A stretch of DNA of 64,000 nt from an uncultured Aquimarina sp. (GTDB taxonomy: Bacteria > Bacteroidota > Bacteroidia > Flavobacteriales > Flavobacteriaceae): contig NZ_CANMQT010000004.1 of the NCBI RefSeq assembly GCF_947500065.1, positions 434,001-498,000 on the forward strand, read 5' to 3'. Within the stretch, counting starts at the first letter, position 1; each line of letters begins with the position of its first letter. Made by a program: the position numbers and the translations under genes. This document shows, piece after piece, positions 26,038 through 36,800 of this stretch. Below the pieces are notes generated by a model that was not told where the DNA came from, did not search any database, and worked only from the letters and a program-made list of their open reading frames with translations.

Positions 26038-28371
26038 TTATTTTAAGGAAAGGTCAGAAGTAATGTTTTCATAAAAAATCATGTCTTTGTCTACAATATT
26101 AAAAATGGTGTCGCTTTCTTTTTTATACTTTAATTCTATCGTATTCCAATCAGAAGCCCATCCATTTACTACATTATTGAGGTACACTATTGTTAATTTA
26201 TGTTTTCCCTTTTTTAATGGAATAGAACTCGTTTCCGGATGTTTTTTTATGTTCTTTTTATAATCTATAACTAGTTGATCAGCAATCCAGACTTGATCCT
26301 GATTACTAGAGAAAAAATACACGCCATCTTCAGGAATTTCTATATATCCATTCACGAATACTGCCTTGAAATTTTCTTTTTTAATCTCATGCCCCCAATC
26401 GTATGTCTCATTTACATCTTTGAGTGCTGTTATTCTTCTTTCAATTTGGTATGTTGTATCTATTATTTCATTTACATGAACAAAATGTCCTTTTATAGTT
26501 TTTGCTGTAAGTCCTTTAGTTAGGTTATTAAGGTTTTCTAAGGAAGGTATTAATTCTCGTTTTTGTAATAACAATTCTCTAACACTACTCATTTTCCCAT
26601 GAGGTAACATCGAAGCTATTTTTAACGTAGTAGTATTACTAAATGTAAGCGGGTTTGTATATCGATCACTATTCTTATCTGGTATACTGCCATCAATTGT
26701 ATACACCATTTTTATTGGAACCGTAGTCTTAAATTCCACTGTTGTTTTGTCTTCAAAAACAATATGATTGGCTATAGGCCCTTCTGGCATTGGTATGTGA
26801 TAATTAATATCATACTGATCCATTAGAGGGTATGTTTTTTCTAATCTATTTAGAAAATCATTATAATTTTTATTAGTATTAGCAGTCCAACCCACTTCTG
26901 AAATTGCCAAAATTCTAGGATATAACTGGTATTCAGTAATAGCATTACTATCTCCATGTTCTGCCCAAAAATTACCTTGTAAACCAAGAATATGATGTTT
27001 TTTATTTTCTTTGATAGCTTTCGGGATTGGATTATAATTATATACTTTTTCTAATGGAGTATAACTACCAAATGCCATAGGTTCTACTATATGATCTCCT
27101 TGATAAAAATTTAAATAAGTGTATGCCGATGGAGTCATAATTACATCATGGTCTTCATTAGCGGCTTTAATACCTCCTTCTTCTCCTCTCCATGACATAA
27201 TACTAGTTGTGGCTGTTATACCACCTTCTAAAATTTCATCCCATCCGATCATCTTTTTATTATTCTTTTGTAGTATATTCTCTACGCGAGACATAAAGTG
27301 ACTTTGCAGTTCTTTCTCGTCTTTTAGGCCTTCTTTTTTTATTGTTTCTTGACAAATTTCGCACTGTTCCCAGCTTTTCTTTGGTACTTCGTCACCGCCG
27401 ACATGAAAATACTGATAGGGGAATAAAGATGACATTTCATCAATCACATCTTCTACAAATTGATATACATTTTCTTTACCTGCGCAAAGGATATTATAGT
27501 CTACCCCCCAGATTTCTCTTATCTCGAAAGGACCATTTGTACAGGCTAACTCTGGATAAGCAGCTAGAATGGCTGAGGCGTGACCGGGAATATCAAATTC
27601 CGGAACAATATCTATAAATCTTTCTTTTGCATATAGTACTACTTCTCTAATTTCTTCTTGAGTATAAAAACCATGATATTTCTGTGCTGTATTGTCTCCT
27701 CTTTTTGCACCTATCTGAGTTAGTTTGGGGTACTTCTTTATTTCCATACGCCAGCCTTGGTCATCAGTAAGATGCCAATGAAACTTATTGATTTTAAAAA
27801 CCGCTAGCATATCCAATTGTTTTTTGATAAAATCTACTGAGAAAAAATGCCTTGATACATCTAACATGGTTCCACGCCACATAAATGATGGTTCATCTTT
27901 GATGATAAGCTTAGGAATATCAATAGATAGACTCTCAGAGTGTTTTTCTTTGGGAATAACTGGTAATAATTGAATAAAAGATTGTAACCCGTAGAATATT
28001 CCCTTTGGGGATTTTGCTTCTAAAACAACATGTTCATTTTTGAAATTTAAAATATATCCTTCTTCATTAAGATCTAATGTGCTATTCAGCAAAAGTTGTA
28101 TACTGTTTTTTTCTTTTTCATCAAGAACAGGGATCTGTAATCCTGTTAAATGGTTAATCTTAGTTGCAAAAAAACCTGAAATAGGTTGTATAGAAGAATC
28201 TTCATAAAAGAATGATGTATCACTATTTAATGTAAAACTTCCTTCTTTTTTGTGAATTGAAAGAGGTTTAGGAATAATTGCTATACTATCAGAAATTATT
28301 TCGTCTGTAGAGGTTTGTGTGCAAGACCAAAAAAATAATAGAAACCCTATGATTGCGATGCATCTTTTCAT
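26038..28371 (-). CDS. GH20 beta-N-acetylhexosaminidase lipoprotein with PA14 domain
   Basis: 777 residues. Lipobox Cys17 (LLFFWSC). An N-terminal GH20b domain (about 30-160) precedes the GH20 barrel (about 165-520) with HVGGDEVP, catalytic pair Asp327-Glu328. After the barrel come a short Ig-like segment (VYTIDGSIPDKNSDRYTNP) and a PA14 domain (about 640-765, DGVYFFSSNQDQVWIADQLV), often sugar-binding. It removes terminal GlcNAc from chitooligosaccharides, probably in the periplasm. It starts directly at the GlcNAc kinase stop (no gap) and ends 10 bp before acs, so the three are one operon. Confidence 0.95.
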   Translation of the reverse strand: MKRCIAIIGFLLFFWSCTQTSTDEIISDSIAIIPKPLSIHKKEGSFTLNSDTSFFYEDSSIQPISGFFATKINHLTGLQIPVLDEKEKNSIQLLLNSTLDLNEEGYILNFKNEHVVLEAKSPKGIFYGLQSFIQLLPVIPKEKHSESLSIDIPKLIIKDEPSFMWRGTMLDVSRHFFSVDFIKKQLDMLAVFKINKFHWHLTDDQGWRMEIKKYPKLTQIGAKRGDNTAQKYHGFYTQEEIREVVLYAKERFIDIVPEFDIPGHASAILAAYPELACTNGPFEIREIWGVDYNILCAGKENVYQFVEDVIDEMSSLFPYQYFHVGGDEVPKKSWEQCEICQETIKKEGLKDEKELQSHFMSRVENILQKNNKKMIGWDEILEGGITATTSIMSWRGEEGGIKAANEDHDVIMTPSAYTYLNFYQGDHIVEPMAFGSYTPLEKVYNYNPIPKAIKENKKHHILGLQGNFWAEHGDSNAITEYQLYPRILAISEVGWTANTNKNYNDFLNRLEKTYPLMDQYDINYHIPMPEGPIANHIVFEDKTTVEFKTTVPIKMVYTIDGSIPDKNSDRYTNPLTFSNTTTLKIASMLPHGKMSSVRELLLQKRELIPSLENLNNLTKGLTAKTIKGHFVHVNEIIDTTYQIERRITALKDVNETYDWGHEIKKENFKAVFVNGYIEIPEDGVYFFSSNQDQVWIADQLVIDYKKNIKKHPETSSIPLKKGKHKLTIVYLNNVVNGWASDWNTIELKYKKESDTIFNIVDKDMIFYENITSDLSLK

Positions 28372-29250
28372 TTATGAAATTTTTTCTAGTGAGGTTGGAG
28401 TTAGATTAAAAACGAGTGTTTTGATAAGTTTATCAATAGGTCTCTGTATATAACTTCTGACTACATAACCTTTTTCTTGTAATATTTTATTTATTGTATC
28501 CTGGGCATAATAAGCAACAGATCCTACAAAATGTATTGGGGCATTGTTTAATTCTTCTGTATATAACATCAAATAGTTTTCAATAAACAGACGGATTCCT
28601 TTGTCCAATATTCTTTGAATGAATGGATGTTCTTTATGTTTAAAAATAAAACTTGCGTAAGACGCTAAATATCTATTAGGGTATTGAGAATTATATAATT
28701 TTTGAAAAAGCTTGTTGAGATCAGCATCATATTGTTGTGTGAAACTAATGACAAGATCTTCTGGCATTTGGTGCAGATAAAAGCTCTTCAGTAATTCTTT
28801 GCCAAAATAATTACCACTCGCATCATCGGCAATCATATATCCTAATGAAGGAGCTTTCTGAATGATTTCATTCCCATCAAAGTAACAACAGTTAGAACCT
28901 GTTCCTAAAATTGCAATAATCCCTGGCTCCTTTGTTGCAGCGTATACTGCTCCAACAATATCCTCTTTAATATTAATTATTTTACAGTTTTCAAAAACCT
29001 TTGATAAGCATGTCTGTATTTTATAATTAGCTTCTTCAGTGCCACATCCGGCACCAAAAAAATAGATTTCAGAAATTGAATTCTTAAAATATACTATCTC
29101 CGATGCTTCCCATAACACATCTTCAATCTCTTTACTAGATAAAATCAAAGGATTTAACCCTTTCGTTTTAGATTTGGCTATATGTTTTCCTGTCTCATCG
29201 GCAATTATCCAGTCGCATTTGGATGATCCGCTATCTACTACTAATATCAT
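28372..29250 (-). CDS. N-acetylglucosamine kinase (BadF/BadG/BcrA/BcrD-type ATPase)
   Basis: 292 residues. ASKHA-fold signatures: N-terminal phosphate-1 motif VDSGSSKCDWII and the second loop IAILGTGSNCCYFDG; SLGYMIADDASGNYFGKELL matches the GlcNAc kinase subgroup. It phosphorylates GlcNAc to GlcNAc-6-phosphate in the cytoplasm. Context supports GlcNAc over other substrates of the superfamily: it sits between the hexosaminidase and NagB genes. Confidence 0.88.
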   Translation of the reverse strand: MILVVDSGSSKCDWIIADETGKHIAKSKTKGLNPLILSSKEIEDVLWEASEIVYFKNSISEIYFFGAGCGTEEANYKIQTCLSKVFENCKIINIKEDIVGAVYAATKEPGIIAILGTGSNCCYFDGNEIIQKAPSLGYMIADDASGNYFGKELLKSFYLHQMPEDLVISFTQQYDADLNKLFQKLYNSQYPNRYLASYASFIFKHKEHPFIQRILDKGIRLFIENYLMLYTEELNNAPIHFVGSVAYYAQDTINKILQEKGYVVRSYIQRPIDKLIKTLVFNLTPTSLEKIS

Positions 29251-29278
29251 TCGACCCTGTTGGTTTTATAGTTAAAAG

Positions 29279-30130
29279 CTAAAAAATTGATATTCGAAAC
29301 ATCTCAATACAGCCTCTATCTGCTAATGTTATATATGCTATTTCCGAATCGTTACTAAATGTTATGTTTGTTGGTTTTTTTCCTTTCAAAAAAAATTCTT
29401 TTATCAGTTCTCCTTCTGGTGTGAAAACAACCACAGTACCTTTATCATATCTACATACGAATAGATGTCCGGATGAAGTACAACGCATACCATCCATTCC
29501 AAAATCATCAAATTTTGCAAAAAGACGTTTGTTTGTAATATCATTGTTGCTAGTGATATCATATACCCATATGTTTCGCTGAATTGATTCATTTACATAC
29601 AGGTGTTTTCCATCTGGGCTAACTTCTATTCCATTTGTTGTTCCCATATTTGCTTCGAGCAATTCGAACCCTTTTTCTTCTGTTACTCTCCATAAATTGC
29701 CACTATTGTCATGCCAGTTTGGGTCACTGGCATATATTGTTCCATTTGGAGAAATAGCTAGATCATTAGGTTGGTTTGCTGATGGTTGATTTGCTACTAC
29801 TTTTATTTCCTTATTTTTTGTGTTAATTTTCAGTATGTTATGGTTCACATAGTCGGCTACGTACATTTCATCATTTCCCTTAAACCGTATACCATTACCG
29901 ATACTACCATCTGGCAACTCTATAAATAAAGAGGTATCACCCGTTTTTGTTACTTTACCTATGGTGCCTTGCTTTTTATAATTTACGGCATAAATATTAC
30001 CTTCACTATCAGTTGCAGGACCTTCGATACCATCTGTAAATTCTCCTTCTTTTGTAAAATCTTCACTTGTTATTTTTTTAGAACAACTAATAAAAATCAG
30101 AAAGAACATAAAATGTTTACTTACGCGCAT
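29279..30130 (-). CDS. SMP-30/gluconolactonase-like beta-propeller lipoprotein
   Basis: 283 residues with a lipobox at Cys16 (FFLIFISC). It has the six-bladed propeller pattern of the SMP-30/gluconolactonase/LRE family: EGPATDSEGNIYAVN, NDLAISPNGTIYASDPNW, TNGIEVSPDGKHLYVNES and DGMRCTSSGHLFVCRYDKG. The conserved metal-binding acidic residues appear present (EGPA, NDL, DGM). It may be a sugar lactonase or a binding protein in the periplasm; its role in chitin use is unclear. It lies 28 bp upstream of the GlcNAc kinase gene. Confidence 0.8.
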   Translation of the reverse strand: MRVSKHFMFFLIFISCSKKITSEDFTKEGEFTDGIEGPATDSEGNIYAVNYKKQGTIGKVTKTGDTSLFIELPDGSIGNGIRFKGNDEMYVADYVNHNILKINTKNKEIKVVANQPSANQPNDLAISPNGTIYASDPNWHDNSGNLWRVTEEKGFELLEANMGTTNGIEVSPDGKHLYVNESIQRNIWVYDITSNNDITNKRLFAKFDDFGMDGMRCTSSGHLFVCRYDKGTVVVFTPEGELIKEFFLKGKKPTNITFSNDSEIAYITLADRGCIEMFRISIF

Positions 30131-30211
30131 AGCTCACAAAAAATTAAAAACTTTTTTTTCAAATAATGCATCTTCTGCATTTTTAGTTTTATATCATATT
30201 ACAACCTTGGC

Positions 30212-32143
30212 TTACATAAAATGATATCTCTTAAAAGCTTCAATAGCTTCATAATTGGCTAATCCAAGGTTATCATATAACAATGCAGTATTTCTATTTC
30301 TATCCTGAGCTCTCATCCAAAACTCTCTAAAATCTTCTCCTTGAAACATCACTCGATCCTTTTGAGACTGATGAAAAAGGATTGCATTTGTTTTCCTACT
30401 AACCTCATCAGGACTAAGTGGCACTGCCATTTCTATTTCATGTATATCCCACTCATGCCAAGCTCCTCGATATAACCAAACCCAACAGTCTTTCATAAAT
30501 TCTTGAGTTTTAAGCCTACTAAGTGATTCAAATATTGCATCTAAACATAATTTATGAGTTCCATGAGGATCTGCTAAATCACCTGCAGCGTATATTTGGT
30601 GCGGTTTGATTTCTGAAATTAAACTGGAAATAATATTTATATCTGTATCATCAATTGGATTCTTTTTAATTTTTCCCGTTTCATAAAACGGTAGATCTAA
30701 AAAAAAGACTTTATCATCAGGAAGACCTATATATCTTGTTGCAGCATATGATTCCATTCTCCTAATTAATCCTTTTGTTTTTCGCACTTGAGGTGGATCA
30801 ATATCTCCTTCATTTTTGGATTCAATGGCTTTTACTATATCTTGAAAAATACTACAATCATTACCCGATAAATTGGATAATTCCCTAGCTACTTCTCCAA
30901 ACTTAAGCGTTTCTTCATCGGTTACTGCAATGTTTCCGGAAGTTTGATATGCTACATATACATCATGCCCCTGATCGATCAATCTGGAAAAAGTACCTCC
31001 CATAGAAATAACATCATCATCTGGGTGTGGACTAAATAATAAAACTCTTTTTTTTGATGGAAGTGATCTTTCTGGTCGATTGGTGTCATCTGCATCTGGC
31101 TTTCCTCCTGGCCATCCAGTAATAGTGTGTTGTAGATGATTAAACATTTTAATGTTTAATTCATACGCAGAGCCTTCTAATGTAAGCAGGCTGGACAATC
31201 CATGATTATTATAATCTTTATCTGTCAGTTTTAAAAGTGGCTTATTCACTATTTGACTTAACCAAGTAACCGCTTTTAATTTTAGTTCCTCTGTCCAAAT
31301 ACACTGATCAACTAACCAAGGGGTTTTAATTCGAGTCAGTTCACCAGCAGCTTCACTATCCATAACGATAGTAACATTTTTATGTTCCTGCAAAAAAGAA
31401 GCTGGTATTGTGGAAGTTACATTTCCTTCGATCATTTTTTTTACAATGGATGCTTTTTTATGCCCCCACGCTAAAAGAAGAATTCGTTTCGCATTCATTA
31501 TAGTGCTTATTCCCATTGTAACAGCACGCTTTGGTACATTTTCTAATCCATTAAAATCTGATGAAGCATCTCGTCTGGTGATGTGATCTAATGTGATTAC
31601 CCTTGTTCCTGAGTTTTGATGAGATCCAGGTTCATTAAAACCTACATGACCGGTTCTCCCGATACCTAACAATTGAAAATCGAGACCTCCAAATTGCTTA
31701 ATTTTCATCTCATAATCTATACAGTATTGGTCTATTTCCTCTAGAACAACACTTCCAGATGGGATATTGATATTTTGAGGGTTTATATCTATATGATCAA
31801 AAAGATGTTGATGCATGAAATGATAATAACTTTGTTGATTATCAGGGTTCATTGGAAAATACTCATCAAGATTAAAAGTGATCACATTTTTGAAACTCAC
31901 TTCTCCCTGGCGATATAAATTGACCAACTCCTCATACACTTTAATCGGGGACGATCCTGTAGCCAACCCAAGAACACATGGTTTTCCTTCTTTTTCTTTT
32001 TGCTTTATGAGATCCGCAATTTCTTGAGCAACTAGCTTAGAAGCATATGAAGAATCTTGAAAAATTTCACTATGAATTTTTTCGAACTTTGTATCCTCAA
32101 ACTTACCAACTTGTCTAAATCTAATATCTTTTATCATACTCAA
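30212..32143 (-). CDS. nagB: Glucosamine-6-phosphate deaminase fused to a PIG-L (LmbE) deacetylase-like domain
   Basis: 643 residues, against about 270 for NagB alone. Residues 1-270 are NagB, with LGLATGSSPIKVYEELV, FNLDEYFPM and the signature GIGRTGHVGFNEPGS, which converts GlcN-6-P to fructose-6-P and ammonia. Residues about 365-620 are a PIG-L/LmbE domain with the zinc motif SPHPDDD (His373, Asp375-377) and a second metal histidine region (DPHGTH). PIG-L proteins deacetylate N-acetylglucosamine in other settings. Because no nagA is in the locus, this half may do the GlcNAc-6-P deacetylation, but that is inference; this fusion is known in Bacteroidota. Confidence 0.93.
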   Translation of the reverse strand: MSMIKDIRFRQVGKFEDTKFEKIHSEIFQDSSYASKLVAQEIADLIKQKEKEGKPCVLGLATGSSPIKVYEELVNLYRQGEVSFKNVITFNLDEYFPMNPDNQQSYYHFMHQHLFDHIDINPQNINIPSGSVVLEEIDQYCIDYEMKIKQFGGLDFQLLGIGRTGHVGFNEPGSHQNSGTRVITLDHITRRDASSDFNGLENVPKRAVTMGISTIMNAKRILLLAWGHKKASIVKKMIEGNVTSTIPASFLQEHKNVTIVMDSEAAGELTRIKTPWLVDQCIWTEELKLKAVTWLSQIVNKPLLKLTDKDYNNHGLSSLLTLEGSAYELNIKMFNHLQHTITGWPGGKPDADDTNRPERSLPSKKRVLLFSPHPDDDVISMGGTFSRLIDQGHDVYVAYQTSGNIAVTDEETLKFGEVARELSNLSGNDCSIFQDIVKAIESKNEGDIDPPQVRKTKGLIRRMESYAATRYIGLPDDKVFFLDLPFYETGKIKKNPIDDTDINIISSLISEIKPHQIYAAGDLADPHGTHKLCLDAIFESLSRLKTQEFMKDCWVWLYRGAWHEWDIHEIEMAVPLSPDEVSRKTNAILFHQSQKDRVMFQGEDFREFWMRAQDRNRNTALLYDNLGLANYEAIEAFKRYHFM

Positions 32144-32268
32144 TTTTAATTTTGATGTTGTGTAGCAATTACTTTTTTGAGATTACCAACCACATCACGG
32201 TGATTTTTGAATCTGTGATGTGATTGTGTATGTATCCTTTTAAATTTTTGTATATGTTAGATCTCTTT

Positions 32269-33804
32269 CTAATCGATATCCCACCATAAACTGGTAGTCA
32301 TTTGATCTGGACCTTGATTCTGGATTGCCTGTTGAACATTCACTTCATTAGCTACAATTTCTGTAGAAGAGTAAGGTAATCTTTTGGGAACGCTTCCGTT
32401 ATTTGGTTCTGTAACGAAAAAAACCGTATTGTCTGTTAATGTTGGAATTAGATTGGTTCTTCTTACTAGAGACCAAGACTCATAGCCATTAGTCAGAAGT
32501 GCTAACCAACGTTGGTTCCATACACTGTTAAGTTGTTGCTCTGTTGAACCCGTTAATGTGGCAATAGATTCATTGATTATAAAAGATTCAATATCACCGG
32601 CAGGGACTCCCCAAAAACTCATACTAGCTCTAATTCCTTGCTCATATAAAGACTGCGCATTTCCTGAATATCCTAAAAGAGCTGCTTCTGCTTGTAAAAA
32701 ATAAGACTCAGCCGCAGAAAATACTTGAGTTGGTAAAACATTAGCAACTTCTGTTGTAGAACCTCCTATTATTTTTTCGGATGGAATAGCAAGATCATCT
32801 CTAGGAATTATTCCTCTTTGAGATATTGCAGTACCCTCATACATACCTGATGGAGAAGCTTCTGTCATTTGCTCTCTTCTAGGATCGTTATTATCATTAA
32901 GAAAACTCATAAATCGACTGGAAAACACCCACTTTGATCCAAGTCCTCCAAAACCCCAATAAACATCTTCAAAACCACCATCAAGGAAAGATAATATCAA
33001 TGGTGAATCTGATTTTGACACTAATGCTTGATTAGATTCATCAATTAATGGATTGTTTAAGCAATCAATAATAATCGCATCTATAAATGATTGATCTCCT
33101 GATTGAACGAATGCATCTCTAGATCTTATTGCTAATCGAAGTCTAAGAGTATTAGCAAAAGTCTTCCATTGTTGTGGATCTCCAGCATACACGAAGTCTC
33201 CTTCGGCTCCTGCAATTTCTTCAGTAGAGGACCCAATTGCATCCATTTGTTCTTTAAGATTCGTCAAAATACCCATATAAATATCTTTTTGAGAATCATA
33301 TGTGGGCTGAGGATTGTCTAAAATAAGTTCATCTCCAATAACTTCACTATAGGGAATATTACCATAGATATCAGTCATTTTCTGATAAAACCATGACATC
33401 ATAATTTGTGTTACAGCCTCGCCATTAGTATCACCAAGATCCTTATATGTTTTTAATAAATTTCTAATATTTAATGATACTTTTTGATAAGAAGCATTAA
33501 AAACAGCATCTGTCCAACCTTGATTATTTTGATACGCATCTCCGCCAAACCAAGAACCTTCAGCATTATAACTAAATTGGTTCGCAAATTGACTAGAATA
33601 TATTAAGTTACCTCTCCAAGTCAAGAAACGAGGTTCTGCGAATTCGAAGTATTGAACTCCAGCCATAATACCTTCAACAGTAGCACTTTCTGGATCAATT
33701 GGATTCGTATTAATATCTTCAAAATCATCGGTACAAGAAAATACCGTGAGTGTTAGTATAAAAACAGTAGCTAATGCTAATACAATATTCTGTTTAGTTT
33801 TCAT
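32269..33804 (-). CDS. SusD/RagB-family chitooligosaccharide-binding lipoprotein
   Basis: I start at ATG 33804, which puts the lipobox Cys at residue 24 (VFILTLTVFSC); a frame from 33834 would add ten charged residues before the signal peptide. The 511-residue protein is of the SusD-like_2 subtype (CTDDFEDINTNPIDPESATV, then WFYQKMTDIYGNIPYSEV and RLRLAIRSRDAF, ending QMTTSLWW). It is paired with the SusC gene just upstream. Placement at the head of the GlcNAc catabolic genes makes chitooligosaccharides the likely ligand. Confidence 0.9.
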   Translation of the reverse strand: MKTKQNIVLALATVFILTLTVFSCTDDFEDINTNPIDPESATVEGIMAGVQYFEFAEPRFLTWRGNLIYSSQFANQFSYNAEGSWFGGDAYQNNQGWTDAVFNASYQKVSLNIRNLLKTYKDLGDTNGEAVTQIMMSWFYQKMTDIYGNIPYSEVIGDELILDNPQPTYDSQKDIYMGILTNLKEQMDAIGSSTEEIAGAEGDFVYAGDPQQWKTFANTLRLRLAIRSRDAFVQSGDQSFIDAIIIDCLNNPLIDESNQALVSKSDSPLILSFLDGGFEDVYWGFGGLGSKWVFSSRFMSFLNDNNDPRREQMTEASPSGMYEGTAISQRGIIPRDDLAIPSEKIIGGSTTEVANVLPTQVFSAAESYFLQAEAALLGYSGNAQSLYEQGIRASMSFWGVPAGDIESFIINESIATLTGSTEQQLNSVWNQRWLALLTNGYESWSLVRRTNLIPTLTDNTVFFVTEPNNGSVPKRLPYSSTEIVANEVNVQQAIQNQGPDQMTTSLWWDID

Positions 33805-33844
33805 ATTTTTTTTATTTACATCAAACATTTTCATTTATAATCAT

Positions 33845-36800
33845 TTAAAAAGTAAGGTTTACTCTTAATCCATGGCTTGAAGCTGATGGTATTCCAAAGA
33901 ATTCTAATCCGCTAAAACTTGTATTAAATCCAGTTTCCGGATCAAAATTATCCGTATTACTATGAAGTATCGCTAGGTTTCTACCTACATAACTTAGTGA
34001 CAATTTTGAAAGCTTTAACCCTTTAATCATGTTTTCAGGAAATGAATAACCGAATGTAACTTCTCTCAGTTTTACGAAACTACCATCCACAATCCAGTTT
34101 TCTGAAATCTGTCCAACTCTACCCCAATATGCTTGTGGATTTACACCATTTGCTACAACATCAGGATCTAATGTCCCATTAATTACTGCATTGTCTGGAA
34201 CCGCAATCCCTTGACCTCCATCAAAAAATGCTCTTCCTTGAAGTGTTTCAACTGCTGTACCTTGAGTGTGCCTCTGACTATCAGAGAAAGAATATATATC
34301 TCCACCAAAGCGAGCATCAAATAAAAATCCTAAAGAAAATTGTTTGTACGTAAATGTATTCCCCCAATTCAAAAAGGCATCTGGTGCGGCATCTCCAATC
34401 TTCTCTACTGCACCAATCTCTGGTAAGCCATTGGCGTCATAAATAACATTCCCGGAAGCATCTCGATTAAATGTAGGACCGAATAAAGCTTGTGGACTTG
34501 TTCCAACTTCTGCAGCTAAAATGATTCGTCCATTAAAATCAGAAATCAAAGGATTTCGTGTAATTCCTTGCGCTAATTCTTCAACTTGATTTTCATTAGT
34601 AGTAAAGTTTATGTTAGTTGACCAGCTAAAATTTTCGTTTTTTATGATATCTGCTCCAAGAGATAATTCAATTCCTTTATTAGTCACCAAACCAGCATTA
34701 ATGATCTGATTTGCTGCACCGCTAGAAGGTGTAAGAGTCAACCTAAGAATCTGATCTTCCGTTCTCACACTATAATAAGTTGCTGAAAATTTTATTCTGT
34801 TATCTAAGAAACTAGCATCCAGACCAAACTCTAAAGTACTCGATATTTCGGGCACTAGATTAGGGTTTTGAAGCTGTGGACCAGCTCCAGCTCCTTCTTC
34901 ATTATCACCAAAAAAGAAGAAACGTTGTCCATTAAATAAACCAGAAGAAACATTATAGGTATTTATTAATGAAAATGCTCCTGTTGCATTCCCTGTTTGA
35001 GCATAACTACCTCTTAGCTTTAAATTTGATAATACTCCATTACTTTTAAGAGCAGGAATTGCATCTGAAGCTACAAAACTTAATCCTACCGAAGGATAGA
35101 AAAAAGAAGCCTCATCTATTGGTAATGTTGAACTCCAATCATTTCTAGCTGTAAATTCTGCAAATAGATAATCGTTAAAACCTAATGTAACGGATCCAAA
35201 TACAGAATTAGAAGAATTTCTTGCCGAAGCAGGAGCAACAGTTGTACTTTCAAAATTATTTAAAGAAAAGAAATTAGGTATTAAGAAAGTTTCTCCAACA
35301 GCACGTAGTGCTTTAAATGAAACATCTGAGTGACTGAACCCTAATGTAGAGGCTAAACTAATATTCGAATTTAGATACGTATTATACGTAAATATTAAAT
35401 CGTAGTTATTGGTTTTAGATACTGAATTAACATCAGTAAACCTACCATTCCCTGCTATATCAAACGCTCCCAACGGATTAAAAATTTGCTGGCTTGTAGC
35501 AATGTGATCCTGAGAAATTCTAGTTAATGCTTTAAGCCCTTTAGCAATATCTATATTTAACTCTAATAAACTTAGATAACGATCCGTTTCATCTTCATTT
35601 AATAATGCACTCGTTGTATAATAAGGATTGGTTATAAAAGCGCCAGCCCAGTTATTTGGAGTTCCATCAGGCTCGGTTCTATTATCTCTAAGTAATCCAT
35701 TAGAAATATTTCTAGGTCTTAAAGAAAGAGCTCTGGTTATATTTGTTTGACCTCCTGTAAGTTCTGGTCTGTTTCTAGCATTCTGATTAATATAATCGAT
35801 CTTTCCTGTTGCTTTTAACCAATTTGTAATTTTAGCTCCTGCTTTAATACTAAAGTTTTGTCTTGTTAAATTACTCCCTGGAACAATAGATTCGTCATCT
35901 GATCGAGCATAACTGAAACGATAATCATATGTATCTGTTCCCTGTGATACAGCTACAGAATTAAAGAAAGAATATCCTGTTCTAAAAAAATCTTTAAAAT
36001 CATTATCGTTGGCAGCATATGATGCGGTACCTACTCCATCAAATCGCTCACGCTGAGAACCATCTAACCTTGGCCCAAAACTACTTCCATTTGTTATATC
36101 ATATACCAGTTCATTATTAGCGGTATCAAATATACCTTGACCGTACTCATTCTGAAATTCTGGGGCAACTAATACAGAATTGGCTGTAATAGCCGAACTT
36201 ATTTCTACAACCGGTTTATCGGATCTACCCTTTTTAGTGGTAATTACCAAAACACCATTAATCCCTCTAAATCCATATAATGCTGTTGCATTACCTCCTT
36301 TTAATAAAGATATATTTTCAATATCATTCGGATTCAAATTAGAAAGTGTATTTCCATAATCAATACCATCAGCAAAATCCGCTTGCCCTCCTTGATTATC
36401 ATCAATAATAACACCATCCAAAACAATTAATGGTTGGTTATTAGGACTCAATGAACTAATTCCTCTTACATTAATCGAAACAGAAGACCCAACTCCTCCT
36501 GAATTAGAATTAATATTGACTCCCGCTAATTTACCTTTAATGGCGGATCCAATATTGGGATCTGCTGTCTGTACTAAAGTCTCTGACTTTAACTGTTGGA
36601 CAGAATAACCAAGTTTTTTAGCCTCTTGTTTTATTCCAAATGCAGTAACGACAATTTCATCTAATTGTTCTGAATCTTGCTCCATTTGAAGATTAATAGT
36701 ATTCGATTCGCCGATTTCAATCTCAACTGTTTTTAGCCCTAAAAAGGAAAATACCAGAATATTACCTTTAGTAGTTGTAATCTCATATTTCCCGTCAAAA

